Positions 48,586-58,854 of a stretch of DNA of 64,000 nucleotides are shown here, piece by piece. This DNA comes from an uncultured Clostridia bacterium (GTDB lineage: Bacteria; Bacillota; Clostridia; Oscillospirales; Ruminococcaceae), in the NCBI GenBank assembly GCA_947625915.1, contig CANQPX010000004.1:31205-95204 (forward strand), written 5' to 3'. The translations under genes were made by a program, and so were the position numbers. Under the pieces are notes generated by a model that made no database searches, was not told where the DNA came from, and saw only the letters and a program-made list of their open reading frames with translations. Within the stretch, counting starts at the first letter, position 1. Each line of letters opens with the position of its first letter.

Positions 48586-48840
48586 ATGTACAAAACAGTT
48601 CTTGAAGTCGAAGGCATGATGTGCGGACATTGTGAAGCACACGTAAACGACACGATCCGCAAAGCATTTGACGTAAAAAAAGTAAACTCGTCACACACCA
48701 AAGGGCAAACGGAGATAATTTCGGAAGCTCCGCTTGATGAAGAAAAGCTTAAAGCTGCCGTAAATGAAACAGGTTACACCGTTAATTCGGTGAAAACCGA
48801 GGAATTTGAAAAAAAAGGTTTTTCCCTTTTTAATAAATGA
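48586..48840 (+). CDS. Heavy-metal-associated (CopZ-like) chaperone
   Basis: LEVEGMMCGHCEAHVNDTIRKAFDVK. Confidence 0.9.
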   Translation: MYKTVLEVEGMMCGHCEAHVNDTIRKAFDVKKVNSSHTKGQTEIISEAPLDEEKLKAAVNETGYTVNSVKTEEFEKKGFSLFNK

Positions 48841-48854
48841 TCGGAGGAATATGT

Positions 48855-49058
48855 ATGGAGATCACAAAACAGACCACAATGGGCGATATGCTCGAATACG
48901 ATAACGGGATAGCATATATCCTTATGCAGTCGGGAATGCACTGTGTCGGCTGCCCGTCATCTATAGGCGAGTCCCTCGAGGAGGCCTGCATGGTACACGG
49001 ACTTGACGCAGATACCGTTCTCAAAGATATAAAAGAATATCTTGCATCAAGAAAATAA
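48855..49058 (+). CDS. DUF1858 domain protein
   Basis: GIAYILMQSGMHCVGCPSSIGESLEEACMVHGLD; RBS ggagga. Confidence 0.88.
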   Translation: MEITKQTTMGDMLEYDNGIAYILMQSGMHCVGCPSSIGESLEEACMVHGLDADTVLKDIKEYLASRK

Positions 49059-49085
49059 AAGCGTTCTTTTGAATATGCAAAAATG

Positions 49086-49118
49086 ACCGCACGTCTGTGA
49101 GACTGTGCGGTTATTTTT
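49086..49118 (+). terminator. Rho-independent terminator of copper operon
   Basis: ACCGCACgtctgtgagactGTGCGGT followed by TATTTTT. Confidence 0.8.
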
Positions 49119-49213
49119 CAGTGAGATATAATTTTTTTACCACAACTTGTTATTTTAGCGCATAACGCCAAAATTAAACCTTTGCTAAATAACTGAAAAT
49201 TTGCTGCAATTTT

Positions 49214-50446
49214 TTAAATTAATTTCGGACAAACAACAGTTACATACATCATTCCGTTTTTTATTTCTGCAAAAATATCGCCGTTCATTTCGTTCATCAA
49301 GCGGCGGCATATGTAAAGCCCCAAACCGTTTCCTGCTTTGTCACCTACGTTTGAACCTCTCCAAAAACTATCGAAAATATGAGAAAGTTCCGTATCCGGC
49401 AAAGTGCAGCCGCTGTTGGATATGACAATGAGTTTGTGATATTCTTCGTCAGAGATATCTATGCGTATAAATTTTCCGTCACCGTATTTTATAGCATTTT
49501 CCATTATATTCTGCACAACTTCTTCCATGCGGTCCGGATCACAAATAAGCAGACAATCCGTATGATCGGCTATAATAAAATTTGTTCCCAAAAGTTTTAA
49601 CTTTTCGGAATAATATTTTTTTATCCGTTCAAGTATAACGGACAGATATACTTCTTTTGTTTTCACACTAAATTCCATAAAATCATTGTTTATTTTACCG
49701 ATAAGTTCGTTGACATAACATTCTATTTCATCTGCTTTTACATTTATATTTTCCGCAGCAGAACGCCGTTTGTTTTCATCGGGATATAAATTATTTGAAA
49801 TTGCTTTTGCATATAATTTTATTGCCGCAAGAGGTGTTTTTACATCATGTGAAATTGATAATATCGCAGTTTTTTCTTCTTTAGCGGCTTTAAGTTCACG
49901 CTGCCGTGAATTTTCAAGTTCTTCGCGGAGCATATCCAATCCCCAGATTAATTTCCCAAAATAACGCGATCTTGTTTCTTTCAAAGGAACGGATAAATTC
50001 CCTTTTGCAAGCATATAGGGCAGTTCGGATATTTCATTAAAAGGTTTTAAAACCGTTTGTCTGATATATAATAATATGCCGAGAATTATGGAAAACAGTA
50101 ATATAAAAAATCCGTTTACAAAATTAATAATGCCGTTATTACTTTGCTTTGTTCTATATTCAATACGATAAAATTTTCCGTTTATTTCGCGTATGACATA
50201 AGGCAGATCGGAATTATACAAATTACTGTTCCGATCATCATATATACCCGTTATCGTATAGTAATTGTTTATATTTATTTCATTTCCTGCTGTAATTTCC
50301 TGCACCACGCGATTTGTTTCAACTTTGAAAAGTCCGCTGCTGTCAGCCTGATCCTTTGGAAAAATAAAATTTACCGCAAATAAAATAACAATAAATATAA
50401 GAGCAAACAATAGTATCATTTTATCATAGCTTTTCATCATGACCAC
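49214..50446 (-). CDS. HAMP-type sensor histidine kinase
   Basis: ILSISHDVKTPLAAIKLYAKAI (H box), GNGLGLYICRRLMNEMNG. Confidence 0.93.
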   Translation of the reverse strand: MVMMKSYDKMILLFALIFIVILFAVNFIFPKDQADSSGLFKVETNRVVQEITAGNEININNYYTITGIYDDRNSNLYNSDLPYVIREINGKFYRIEYRTKQSNNGIINFVNGFFILLFSIILGILLYIRQTVLKPFNEISELPYMLAKGNLSVPLKETRSRYFGKLIWGLDMLREELENSRQRELKAAKEEKTAILSISHDVKTPLAAIKLYAKAISNNLYPDENKRRSAAENINVKADEIECYVNELIGKINNDFMEFSVKTKEVYLSVILERIKKYYSEKLKLLGTNFIIADHTDCLLICDPDRMEEVVQNIMENAIKYGDGKFIRIDISDEEYHKLIVISNSGCTLPDTELSHIFDSFWRGSNVGDKAGNGLGLYICRRLMNEMNGDIFAEIKNGMMYVTVVCPKLI

Positions 50447-51099
50447 CTGTAACCTTTTCCCCAGACGGTAATAATTTTTTGGGGATCTTTAGGATCATTT
50501 TCAATTTTTTCACGAAGATATTTTATGTGTACCGTCAATGTTTGAAGCTCGGATTCACTGTCACTTCCCCATATTCTGTTAAATAAAAATTCTTTTGTCA
50601 GCGTTTGTCCTTTATTTTGCATAAGTATTTTAAGAAGTTCAAACTCTTTTGCGGAAAGTTCTGTCTGTACACCGTTTTTTGTAACCGTTCCGTCCGAAAT
50701 ATTAAGTATTATATCGCCGTCCGAAATTATCTCGCGGGCAAGCCTGCGCTTGAAAATACCCTTTATTTTTGCGATCAGAATTTCAATATCAAAAGGCTTT
50801 TCTATATAATCGTCCGCACCCAGCAAAATTCCGTTCAGTTTGTCGTCCCTGTCTGTTCTTGCAGTTATGATTATTATGGGAACATTGTCATTCCTGCGCA
50901 ATTTTTCACATATCGAAAAGCCGTCAATATCCGGTAAATTTATATCAAGCAGCACAAGCCTTGCCCCGTATTTTTCATACAGGGACATGGCTTTTTCACC
51001 GGTTCCGGCAGCACTTACAACGTAATTTTCCGCGCGCAGAAAATCTGTTATAAGTCCGCAAATTTCTTTATTATCTTCTGCAATAAGTATATCTATCAT
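50437..51099 (-). CDS. OmpR-family response regulator
   Basis: MIDILIAEDNKEICGLI, LVLLDINLPDIDGFSICEKLR, winged-helix C-terminus. Confidence 0.94.
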   Translation of the reverse strand: MIDILIAEDNKEICGLITDFLRAENYVVSAAGTGEKAMSLYEKYGARLVLLDINLPDIDGFSICEKLRRNDNVPIIIITARTDRDDKLNGILLGADDYIEKPFDIEILIAKIKGIFKRRLAREIISDGDIILNISDGTVTKNGVQTELSAKEFELLKILMQNKGQTLTKEFLFNRIWGSDSESELQTLTVHIKYLREKIENDPKDPQKIITVWGKGYRWS

Positions 51100-51100
51100 T

Positions 51101-51859
51101 TTACCAACCCATTTCCATAAGCCAGTTATTAAGTGAAAATTCTCTTTCACGCAAAGTTTTTTCTTTATCTGTATTATACTCGCCTTTTATGTTTCCGTCA
51201 ACAATAAATAACACTCTTGTGCATTTTGCGGCGACTTTGACATCGTGAGTTACTATCATAATTGTTGTACCGTTTTCATTTAGTTTTGCAAGTTCCTCCA
51301 TAACTTCTTCCGAAGATGTTCGGTTTAGAGAACCTGTCGGTTCGTCCGCAAAAATTATTTTGGGATCATTTATCATACTGCGGCAAATGCACGCTCTTTG
51401 TAGCTGTCCGCCCGACACTTCATTTATATCATTTTCCGCAATTTCTGCAATGCCGAGGCGTTTCATAAGCTCTCGTCCGCGCTGTTCAATTGCTTTGTTG
51501 CTCTCTCTCTTTTTTGAAGATTTCACCGCCGGAAGAATAATATTATCCAGTACGGAGAGATTTTTCATCATGTACATTTGCTGAAAAATAAATCCCATAT
51601 CTTCCAGACGCATTTTAGCAAGTTCATTTTCGTGCATACCGGATAAATTCTTCCCATTAAAAAATACATCTCCTGCGGTCATTTTATCCATTCCCGAAAC
51701 GGTGTAAAGAAGTGTGGATTTTCCCGAACCCGACGGTCCCATGACGCCTGTCATTTCTCCGTCATTTACGGAAAAACTTACGTTTCTTAACACATTGTTC
51801 TGCCTTTTGTTGACGATATATGTTTTGCAAAGATCTCTTATTTCAAGTACGGTATTCAT
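51101..51859 (-). CDS. ABC transporter ATP-binding protein (MacB/LolD-like)
   Basis: GPSGSGKSTLLYTVSGMDKMTAGDVFFNGKNLS, VSGGQLQRACICRSMINDPKIIFADEPTGSLN. Confidence 0.94.
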   Translation of the reverse strand: MNTVLEIRDLCKTYIVNKRQNNVLRNVSFSVNDGEMTGVMGPSGSGKSTLLYTVSGMDKMTAGDVFFNGKNLSGMHENELAKMRLEDMGFIFQQMYMMKNLSVLDNIILPAVKSSKKRESNKAIEQRGRELMKRLGIAEIAENDINEVSGGQLQRACICRSMINDPKIIFADEPTGSLNRTSSEEVMEELAKLNENGTTIMIVTHDVKVAAKCTRVLFIVDGNIKGEYNTDKEKTLREREFSLNNWLMEMGW

Positions 51860-51874
51860 AAAAATTTCCTCCAT

Positions 51875-54241
51875 TTATTCAATATTTGCCGTATCGGACG
51901 CTTTGATCGTATTCATGTAAATTGCAGTCAGAAACGTACTGATAACGACTGTTGCAGTAATGATAAGCGGGTAAATTACAAACTGTTCAAGTACGTTAAA
52001 TTGATATTCGATACCTGCCGTTGCACCCATAGAAGAAAAAATCGGGTCAATGAGCAGCTTTAGCAGCGGCACACATGATACGGCAGCAATTATTTGCGCT
52101 AAAATTACCGAAATTAAAAATCTTCCCGTGTGCTGTGCCATAATTGCACCGCTTTTAAATCCAATAGCTTTCATTAGGGCAATCTCGGCTTTTTCTTTTG
52201 ATATAAACGAACGCTCCATTAAAACTGCGATCAAAATAATTACAATTAAAGAGATGGCAAGCACAAAATCCCTCACGCTTTTAATTGTGTCGGAAACGCC
52301 TGTTATAGCATTGATAAATCCGCGTGTATCGTGGATATTTTTGTTGTCAAAAATATCTTTTAATTTTTCTATACGTTCGGAAATTATCTTTTCATCAGGA
52401 TCGTCATCAAAGTTGATCTGATACCCGACAGCACCCGTCATCAATTCATTGGGAATTTCAAATTCCTCACAGAGTCTGCCCACATTTCCCGTCTGCATGA
52501 CACTTTGAAAAAGCGCTGTAACAATAAATTTTTTATCTTCTCCGTCAATATTTATTATCAATGTATCACCGATATTTACATTCATTTTTTCAGCCAGCAT
52601 TTCACTGAGTGCGATTTCGTTTTCATATTTCGGCGCAGCGCCTTTTGTGTATGTGTAATCCGTTGATCTGGTGTCTTTGCACCACACAAAATTCGTCTTG
52701 TATTTCACGTCGTTTGCCGTAACGGACAAGTTATAATATTCCTCGATGTAAACAGATGCGGGCATATTATTTTCTGCAAGAATATCGGAAATTTCTTGTT
52801 TTGTTTCATTAATATTTTTTGCACCCGATATAGCGTCTGTAATTCTTTTTGAATCTAAAAAATAAACATCGCTTTTTGTTACTCCAAGCAATTTCAGCAT
52901 TTTTTCACTTCTGAGCGTATTTGCTGTAACAGACAACACCATAACAAAAACCGTGCATATCGCAAAAATAAATGTTATAATACTAAATTGCTTCGGCTGA
53001 CTTATAACGTCGTTTAACGCAAGAAATGCGGTGCTTTTCAGTCTTGTTTTGCCAAGATGCAGAATACTTTTCTTGCGGAAACGTTCACCTGTCTGACCGC
53101 TGCGAACTGCATCGATCGGAGAAAGTTTTTTGATCTTCCCCGTACAATTCCAACTGAAAAACAGTATTATGACGACTACTGCTATACAACATAAAATGCC
53201 AATAACAGCGGTATTTTGATTTTCCAGAACCATATTTTCGCTGACGCTTTTTATCAGCATTTTTCCGAACGGAATGTTCAGAAAATAACCGATCACTGAA
53301 CCCGCAAGAGCGATAAAGAAATATTTTGCAAGATACAATATGCGTATAGAATTATTTTTCAGTCCAATTGCTTTCATTACACCTATTTCGCGAAATTCCT
53401 CCGCGATCGTAAAACCTATAGTGAAGCGAAGTACCGCAAATGACACGATAATAAGTCCGATACTTAAAATTAAAATGATCGTTGCAATGATCATATTCAT
53501 GAAATAAGTCAGCTTGACAGTATCGTTATCTATCATCAGATAAATATTTTCCGCATCGGAAATCTGAGATTGTAATGCGGATAAATTATCCGTTTCAATG
53601 TAGTAGACACTACCCGAAGTATACTGTTTTACTTGATCGTCATTTGCAATTTTTTTGTAGTCTTCCTCGCTGATAAGCATTCTCGGATTGCCCATCATTT
53701 CAGAACCAAACAGAGCGTCTTTCAGCGTACCGGCAAATTCAAATTCCATGTTGATCTCGCCGATCTTCAGCGTGAATTTATCACCGATCTGCAAATCAGA
53801 TCGTTTGGGGACTGCTCCCGTAATGTACATTTTTCCGGGTTCAACATTTTTGACGACATTATTATTCTCATCAAAAAAATTGAAATCCGAACCGCTTAGC
53901 GACTGCACCATTGAAATCTGCGAGTATTCCATGAGTTTTTTGCCGCCGCGTTTGAAATTCTCCTCTGATGTAAAAAATACATCATCTTTCCGGTATGACT
54001 TCGCATTTTCGCTGTTTTTGAGCAGATCTTCAACAGTGTCCTCGCCATTGATTTTGTGCGACAAAATGTAGTAATCCGCCATTCCTGCCTCTTCAAAGTA
54101 ATGGTCAAGTCCTTTCTCCACAACCATGATATTGTTCACGCCGCTTGCCGTAAACATTGCCGACAGTATCACAAACAACAGCAGAATTATGTTCATGGTC
54201 TTTTTGCGTTTCAGATCTTTTCCGATAATTCTCAGGTACAT
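51875..54241 (-). CDS. FtsX-like ABC transporter permease
   Basis: 788 aa, EEFREIGVMKAIGLKNNSIRILYLAKY and EKAEIALMKAIGFKSGAIMAQHTGRF FtsX repeats. Confidence 0.93.
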   Translation of the reverse strand: MYLRIIGKDLKRKKTMNIILLLFVILSAMFTASGVNNIMVVEKGLDHYFEEAGMADYYILSHKINGEDTVEDLLKNSENAKSYRKDDVFFTSEENFKRGGKKLMEYSQISMVQSLSGSDFNFFDENNNVVKNVEPGKMYITGAVPKRSDLQIGDKFTLKIGEINMEFEFAGTLKDALFGSEMMGNPRMLISEEDYKKIANDDQVKQYTSGSVYYIETDNLSALQSQISDAENIYLMIDNDTVKLTYFMNMIIATIILILSIGLIIVSFAVLRFTIGFTIAEEFREIGVMKAIGLKNNSIRILYLAKYFFIALAGSVIGYFLNIPFGKMLIKSVSENMVLENQNTAVIGILCCIAVVVIILFFSWNCTGKIKKLSPIDAVRSGQTGERFRKKSILHLGKTRLKSTAFLALNDVISQPKQFSIITFIFAICTVFVMVLSVTANTLRSEKMLKLLGVTKSDVYFLDSKRITDAISGAKNINETKQEISDILAENNMPASVYIEEYYNLSVTANDVKYKTNFVWCKDTRSTDYTYTKGAAPKYENEIALSEMLAEKMNVNIGDTLIINIDGEDKKFIVTALFQSVMQTGNVGRLCEEFEIPNELMTGAVGYQINFDDDPDEKIISERIEKLKDIFDNKNIHDTRGFINAITGVSDTIKSVRDFVLAISLIVIILIAVLMERSFISKEKAEIALMKAIGFKSGAIMAQHTGRFLISVILAQIIAAVSCVPLLKLLIDPIFSSMGATAGIEYQFNVLEQFVIYPLIITATVVISTFLTAIYMNTIKASDTANIE

Positions 54242-54479
54242 TTTCTTACGCTCCTTTCAATAAATTTATTGTACCATGAAAATTATTAAGAAATCCTTAA
54301 ATTTGAAATTGAATTATCAGAAGTACATTTTTATTGATTTGTTTTAAATATGCCGCCTCAAGGGGGAAATATTCCGATTTATCTGGCAACACCCGACAAT
54401 ACGATCATATCATAAAAATGTTGATTTGTCAAATTAATTTTTTCAATGATGATCCCACAAAATCAGTCATTAACAAAAC

Positions 54480-54508
54480 TTGACAAGTCGGTGTTTTTAT
54501 GATATAAT
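54480..54508 (+). promoter_or_regulatory. Sigma70-type promoter upstream of NUDIX gene
   Basis: TTGACA-17-TATAAT. Confidence 0.8.
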
Positions 54509-54555
54509 CATACCATTGAGTTATTACTCGACAAATCAAAATTCGGAGGTTTTTT

Positions 54556-55029
54556 ATGAATAAAGATTGGATATTTACTGATGATAAATATACTTGTGAA
54601 CTTAGAACAGCCGGCGTTTTGATCAAAGATAATATGATCTTAGTGCAAAGAGATAAAGACGGAAATGAATATGCTTTGCCGGGCGGTCATATAAAAATAG
54701 GAGAAACATTGGAAGATGGTTTGGTTCGTGAAATGAGGGAAGAAATGGGAGTCGGAATACGATGCGATCGTCTGTTGTGGAGCGAAGAATGTTTTTGGGA
54801 ATGGGACGGCAAGCAAGTGCATACTATCGCTTTTTATTATCGGATCGAGCTTTGCGATGAATTTGATATTCCTGAAAACGGCGGGTTTGTTTCACAGAAA
54901 GATAATTGCAATGTAGTTCTCGGTTGGCTGCATATCGACGAACTGCAAAAGATAACCATATATCCTGCATTTTTGAAAGAAGAAATATATCATCTGAATG
55001 ATCCCATAAAGCATTTTATTTCAAAATGA
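54556..55029 (+). CDS. NUDIX hydrolase
   Basis: GGHIKIGETLEDGLVREMREEMG matches NUDIX box Gx5Ex7REUXEEXGU. Confidence 0.94.
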   Translation: MNKDWIFTDDKYTCELRTAGVLIKDNMILVQRDKDGNEYALPGGHIKIGETLEDGLVREMREEMGVGIRCDRLLWSEECFWEWDGKQVHTIAFYYRIELCDEFDIPENGGFVSQKDNCNVVLGWLHIDELQKITIYPAFLKEEIYHLNDPIKHFISK

Positions 55030-55054
55030 TAATAAAATTGGAGTGGTGGATTTT

Positions 55055-56035
55055 ATGGTCAAAAAAAGATTGACAAGAGATTTATGGGGATTTCAATATT
55101 TTCCTTATTATCAAATGCGTATTGACCGCGATAAATTTCATGGTTGGGCAGCTTTGAACGAATTAACAGACGGAGATCATCAGTATTGGGATTTTAAAAA
55201 GGCAGGAAAGACTCCGGTTGCGGGAAAAGGAATGTGTTGGCTCACCTTGATCCCCGACGGGAAAAAACATTCTGTTACTGCAATGTTTACGGAAAACGGA
55301 GAAATATCCGCATGGTATATTGATGTGATCTATTCATTATTGACAGATGAGGACGGAGTTCTGGCTTTTATGGATCAATACCTTGATGTTCTCCTTACAA
55401 CAAAAGGCGATGTATTGATAGATGACAGGGAAGAATTAGACGAAGCATACCGTTCCGGAGAATTTACTGAAGATGAATATAAAGCCGCGCTTAAAGAAGG
55501 AGATTTGATAATTGACGAATGGGGTAAAGATATTCATAAGTCCGAACTGATATGCAAAGAGATATTAAAATATGCAAGAGAGCAGGCACACGCTCACCCG
55601 CTGACTGTATTTCTTGATATTGACGGCGTATTGAATGTTTTTCAGCCCGATAATGAAGTGCAAACTTTACTGCCATCAGCAGGAAATAATATTTGTGATC
55701 TGATATATAGAATGAAAGCAAATTTAGTAATTATATCCGATCATCGGTCAGGCGGAGCAACTTATGATATGGTATCGGATTTTTTCAAGCAAAACCGGAT
55801 AGATTTTGACATCACTCCATGTGGAGATGAATATCAAAGCAGAACAGAAGAAATAAACGCTTATTTGCATATGCACCCGAATATTGAAAGATATGTTATT
55901 TTGGACGATTGTTTTCAGGATAACTATAATGGCGATAAAAAATTGCAGGAACATCTTGTATTTGTTGATGCTTTAAAAGGTTTACAAAAACAAGATATTA
56001 TAAAAGCCTGTGATATCCTGAACCGTCAAATTTAA
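55055..56035 (+). CDS. DUF402 (nucleoside di/triphosphatase-like) N-terminus fused to HAD-type C-terminal domain
   Basis: N-term SVTAMFTENGEISAWYIDVIYS...YLDVLLTTKGDVLIDDREELDEAYRSGEFTEDEYKAAL; C-term VFLDIDGVLNVF, VIISDHRSGG, RYVILDD. Confidence 0.8.
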   Translation: MVKKRLTRDLWGFQYFPYYQMRIDRDKFHGWAALNELTDGDHQYWDFKKAGKTPVAGKGMCWLTLIPDGKKHSVTAMFTENGEISAWYIDVIYSLLTDEDGVLAFMDQYLDVLLTTKGDVLIDDREELDEAYRSGEFTEDEYKAALKEGDLIIDEWGKDIHKSELICKEILKYAREQAHAHPLTVFLDIDGVLNVFQPDNEVQTLLPSAGNNICDLIYRMKANLVIISDHRSGGATYDMVSDFFKQNRIDFDITPCGDEYQSRTEEINAYLHMHPNIERYVILDDCFQDNYNGDKKLQEHLVFVDALKGLQKQDIIKACDILNRQI

Positions 56036-56060
56036 TATTGCAAATTATTTTTTAATGTAA

Positions 56061-56094
56061 AGCCGTCACATCTAAAATACAAGGTGTGACGGTT
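56061..56094 (+). terminator. Terminator downstream of DUF402-HAD gene
   Basis: AGCCGTCACAtctaaaatacaaggTGTGACGGTT followed by AGTATTTT. Confidence 0.7.
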
Positions 56095-56383
56095 TAGTAT
56101 TTTGCCGGGTTTTCTTATGGCAAAGGGAAATAAGTTACGATATTTAGTCGAATGATCAGTATGATCGGTACGCATTTTGCGTAAACAGATCAGGCAGAAA
56201 AACAATTGCAGTATGATATAATTAAAACATACAAAAAACTTATAAAAAACACATAAAAAACATATGCATATGATATTATCAATATAGAAAAAGAGAGAAA
56301 TAAAAAATTCTTGTTGAATAGCTTTTTTTATTTTCTTTTAAATGTGAGCATTATACGATATAGAAATAAGGAGATGTGTTGAT

Positions 56384-56917
56384 ATGTCAAAAATCAAAAA
56401 GATCGTTATAGCAATAGCTGCATTGATATTTCTTGCTTTTGTTATCATTTGCGGAGCATGGCTTGTGCATTACAACGTAAATATCAAGCCTATGCTTTCC
56501 AATGAAAAACTCGTATATCAAGGTAATGAAGGGCAATGGGAGACCTATAGCTATGGCGATGGTAATGCATTATACTCCGTTTCAGCACCGTCGTTTCTCA
56601 AATTTTCAGGCAATCTTAGCGTTATAACTTCAATAAACTACAACGAAAATTGGGAACCTATCAATAATTATATCATTGGGTTTTGTTATTCGCCAAGGCT
56701 TTTTTCAAATCAAATCAATAAGTATTGGTTTACGGTATATGATTATTCAGCTGCGGAAGATCCGGGTGTTCCGCCCGCTGCATACGATATTTATACAACT
56801 GCTTCCTTTGAACTTGTAGATGAAAGCGAACCGGGAAAATTTGAAGAATACTACGAACCGCTGAAAGAATTTTATGATGAAGTAAAGAATTTCTTTGGAG
56901 AGGACACATTCAAATGA
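56384..56917 (+). CDS. Hypothetical protein with N-terminal TM anchor
   Basis: 177 aa ORF, RBS aaggaga; overlaps next CDS start. Confidence 0.75.
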   Translation: MSKIKKIVIAIAALIFLAFVIICGAWLVHYNVNIKPMLSNEKLVYQGNEGQWETYSYGDGNALYSVSAPSFLKFSGNLSVITSINYNENWEPINNYIIGFCYSPRLFSNQINKYWFTVYDYSAAEDPGVPPAAYDIYTTASFELVDESEPGKFEEYYEPLKEFYDEVKNFFGEDTFK

Positions 56918-58854
56918 AAGCAGTAAAATTTGTTGTTTCTTCGGTCATAATTATCGTTTTGCTTTTTCTGATCGGAGAACTCAGGTATCTTGAAATTGTG
57001 TATTCAATAAATAATAAATTTCCTAAAGCGGAATTTACGGAAAAAATAGTGAATACAAATTCAACTGTTGCAGACTCTGCTGAAGAGATCTTCAACAGGT
57101 CAGGCTGTGAAATTTTTTTCATAAAATATGAATATCCGTCCATGCTTGAAACAAATGCGGTCATCATGTGCAGAGAAGAGATCATGCCGAGCCTGAAAAA
57201 TAATTTTCCGATCGCATCGGATACTTACAAAAGTTTTCTTGCGGGCAGGATAAATATTTTATTTGAAACAATTCCCGAAGAACATGAAATAAGCGGCATC
57301 GATTATGTGTATTTTTTCGGCAGTAACGAAAACATCAAGAATGTTTTCGATCAACTTAAAACTGAACTTGGAGGGGGCAATTTTTATGAGAGCAGTTATG
57401 ATGGCAGATACAAAATTATTGAGATAGCTGCAATTGCTTTGAGTATGGGAATAATTACATTGCTTTCGGCGTGGGATCTTGAATATAGGAGAAAATATTT
57501 TGCTTTAAAGATCATTTACGGGGAAGACCCGAAAAAATTATTCATTAAAGAATTATTTGCAAATGTTTGTTTCTTTTTTATTGCCATTTTTGCAGGTGGC
57601 GCCTTTGTTTCAATGTTTGATGATATATTGAAAAATATGGATGCAATAATTTTGGTATTTGCATTATCCGTTGTTGTAACAATGATCGTTTATTCAAAAA
57701 TATTGCATTTAGATATTGTTGATACAATAAAGGGAAGAAATAATTTTCAAAGGATAAACAAACTTTCTTATGTGTTAAAGCTCATTACATTAGCACTTGC
57801 AGCAGTTTCAGGAGCAGCAGTGGGCAAATTGTTTCTCGAACTTGCCGATACAGCCGCTGCGGACAGGTTCTTTTCACAAATACAAAACGGATATTTCTGC
57901 GATTTTCAGACTGATTTTGATCTATCAAATATAAACGTTTCAAGAGAATATTACGGAAGTGTCAATGAAAAAATATACAGAGAATATTATGACCGTATGT
58001 CACCATTTTTATTGTCACAAACAAACTGGTATAATGACACGGAAATTATTTATGCAAATTCAAATACAAAAGAATATCTTCTTACAATTTTTGACGATGA
58101 TAATTTTAAACTCGATACCGATATTATAATTTTTATTCCCGAAAAGCTTCGGAATACCAATGCTGAAAATACGGCATTAAAGTGTTATGAACAAGTGGAA
58201 CATGACGAAAAATACACATATACTGCGGTTTATATCGGTGACGAATATAATATTATTTCCATTGATTCGGATCTCGGCAGGTATTACAAAGTTTTAAAAG
58301 ATCCTATAATAATATTCAATTCCATTCAGGCAAACAGATCGGATACGGTTATTGAGAACACAAATCGATACGGGCTTTACAGGGACATTATTTACAAGAA
58401 TGTAAATGAATATATCGGCAAAATAACTGCGGAAAATGACGGACTAAACCCTATTGTTACTTCTTGCGAAAATTTTATCGGACAGACTTCAAGACAATTT
58501 TATCTTATCTTTTTCTTTTCAGCAGTTGTGTTTGTTATGTTATTGTGCTTTTTATTGTTTATTTCAATACTTATGATCAAAAATGAAATTTCGGCTAATG
58601 CAAAGGAATATATGATCAAAAAACTTCATGGTCACACTAATATGGAACTCTTTAAGGATCTTGTATTTTCCCTTATTATAGGGGATCTTGCGGTTATTTT
58701 TGTATGCTCATTGGCAGGGCATGATCTTTTAGAAATTATTGCTGCTGTGGGAGCAATAATTATTGCGGCAGATTTCATCGTTGTTTTAATTGCATCAAAA
58801 AAATTTGAAAAAGCAAACACAGCAAGTGTCATAAAGGATGGAATATATGGTTAG
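56914..58854 (+). CDS. Bacteriocin-associated-type integral membrane protein (DUF1430/FtsX-like permease)
   Basis: 646 aa, N-terminal TM, large extracytoplasmic domains, TM clusters around 165-300 and 520-635; paired with ATPase. Confidence 0.75.
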   Translation: MKAVKFVVSSVIIIVLLFLIGELRYLEIVYSINNKFPKAEFTEKIVNTNSTVADSAEEIFNRSGCEIFFIKYEYPSMLETNAVIMCREEIMPSLKNNFPIASDTYKSFLAGRINILFETIPEEHEISGIDYVYFFGSNENIKNVFDQLKTELGGGNFYESSYDGRYKIIEIAAIALSMGIITLLSAWDLEYRRKYFALKIIYGEDPKKLFIKELFANVCFFFIAIFAGGAFVSMFDDILKNMDAIILVFALSVVVTMIVYSKILHLDIVDTIKGRNNFQRINKLSYVLKLITLALAAVSGAAVGKLFLELADTAAADRFFSQIQNGYFCDFQTDFDLSNINVSREYYGSVNEKIYREYYDRMSPFLLSQTNWYNDTEIIYANSNTKEYLLTIFDDDNFKLDTDIIIFIPEKLRNTNAENTALKCYEQVEHDEKYTYTAVYIGDEYNIISIDSDLGRYYKVLKDPIIIFNSIQANRSDTVIENTNRYGLYRDIIYKNVNEYIGKITAENDGLNPIVTSCENFIGQTSRQFYLIFFFSAVVFVMLLCFLLFISILMIKNEISANAKEYMIKKLHGHTNMELFKDLVFSLIIGDLAVIFVCSLAGHDLLEIIAAVGAIIIAADFIVVLIASKKFEKANTASVIKDGIYG

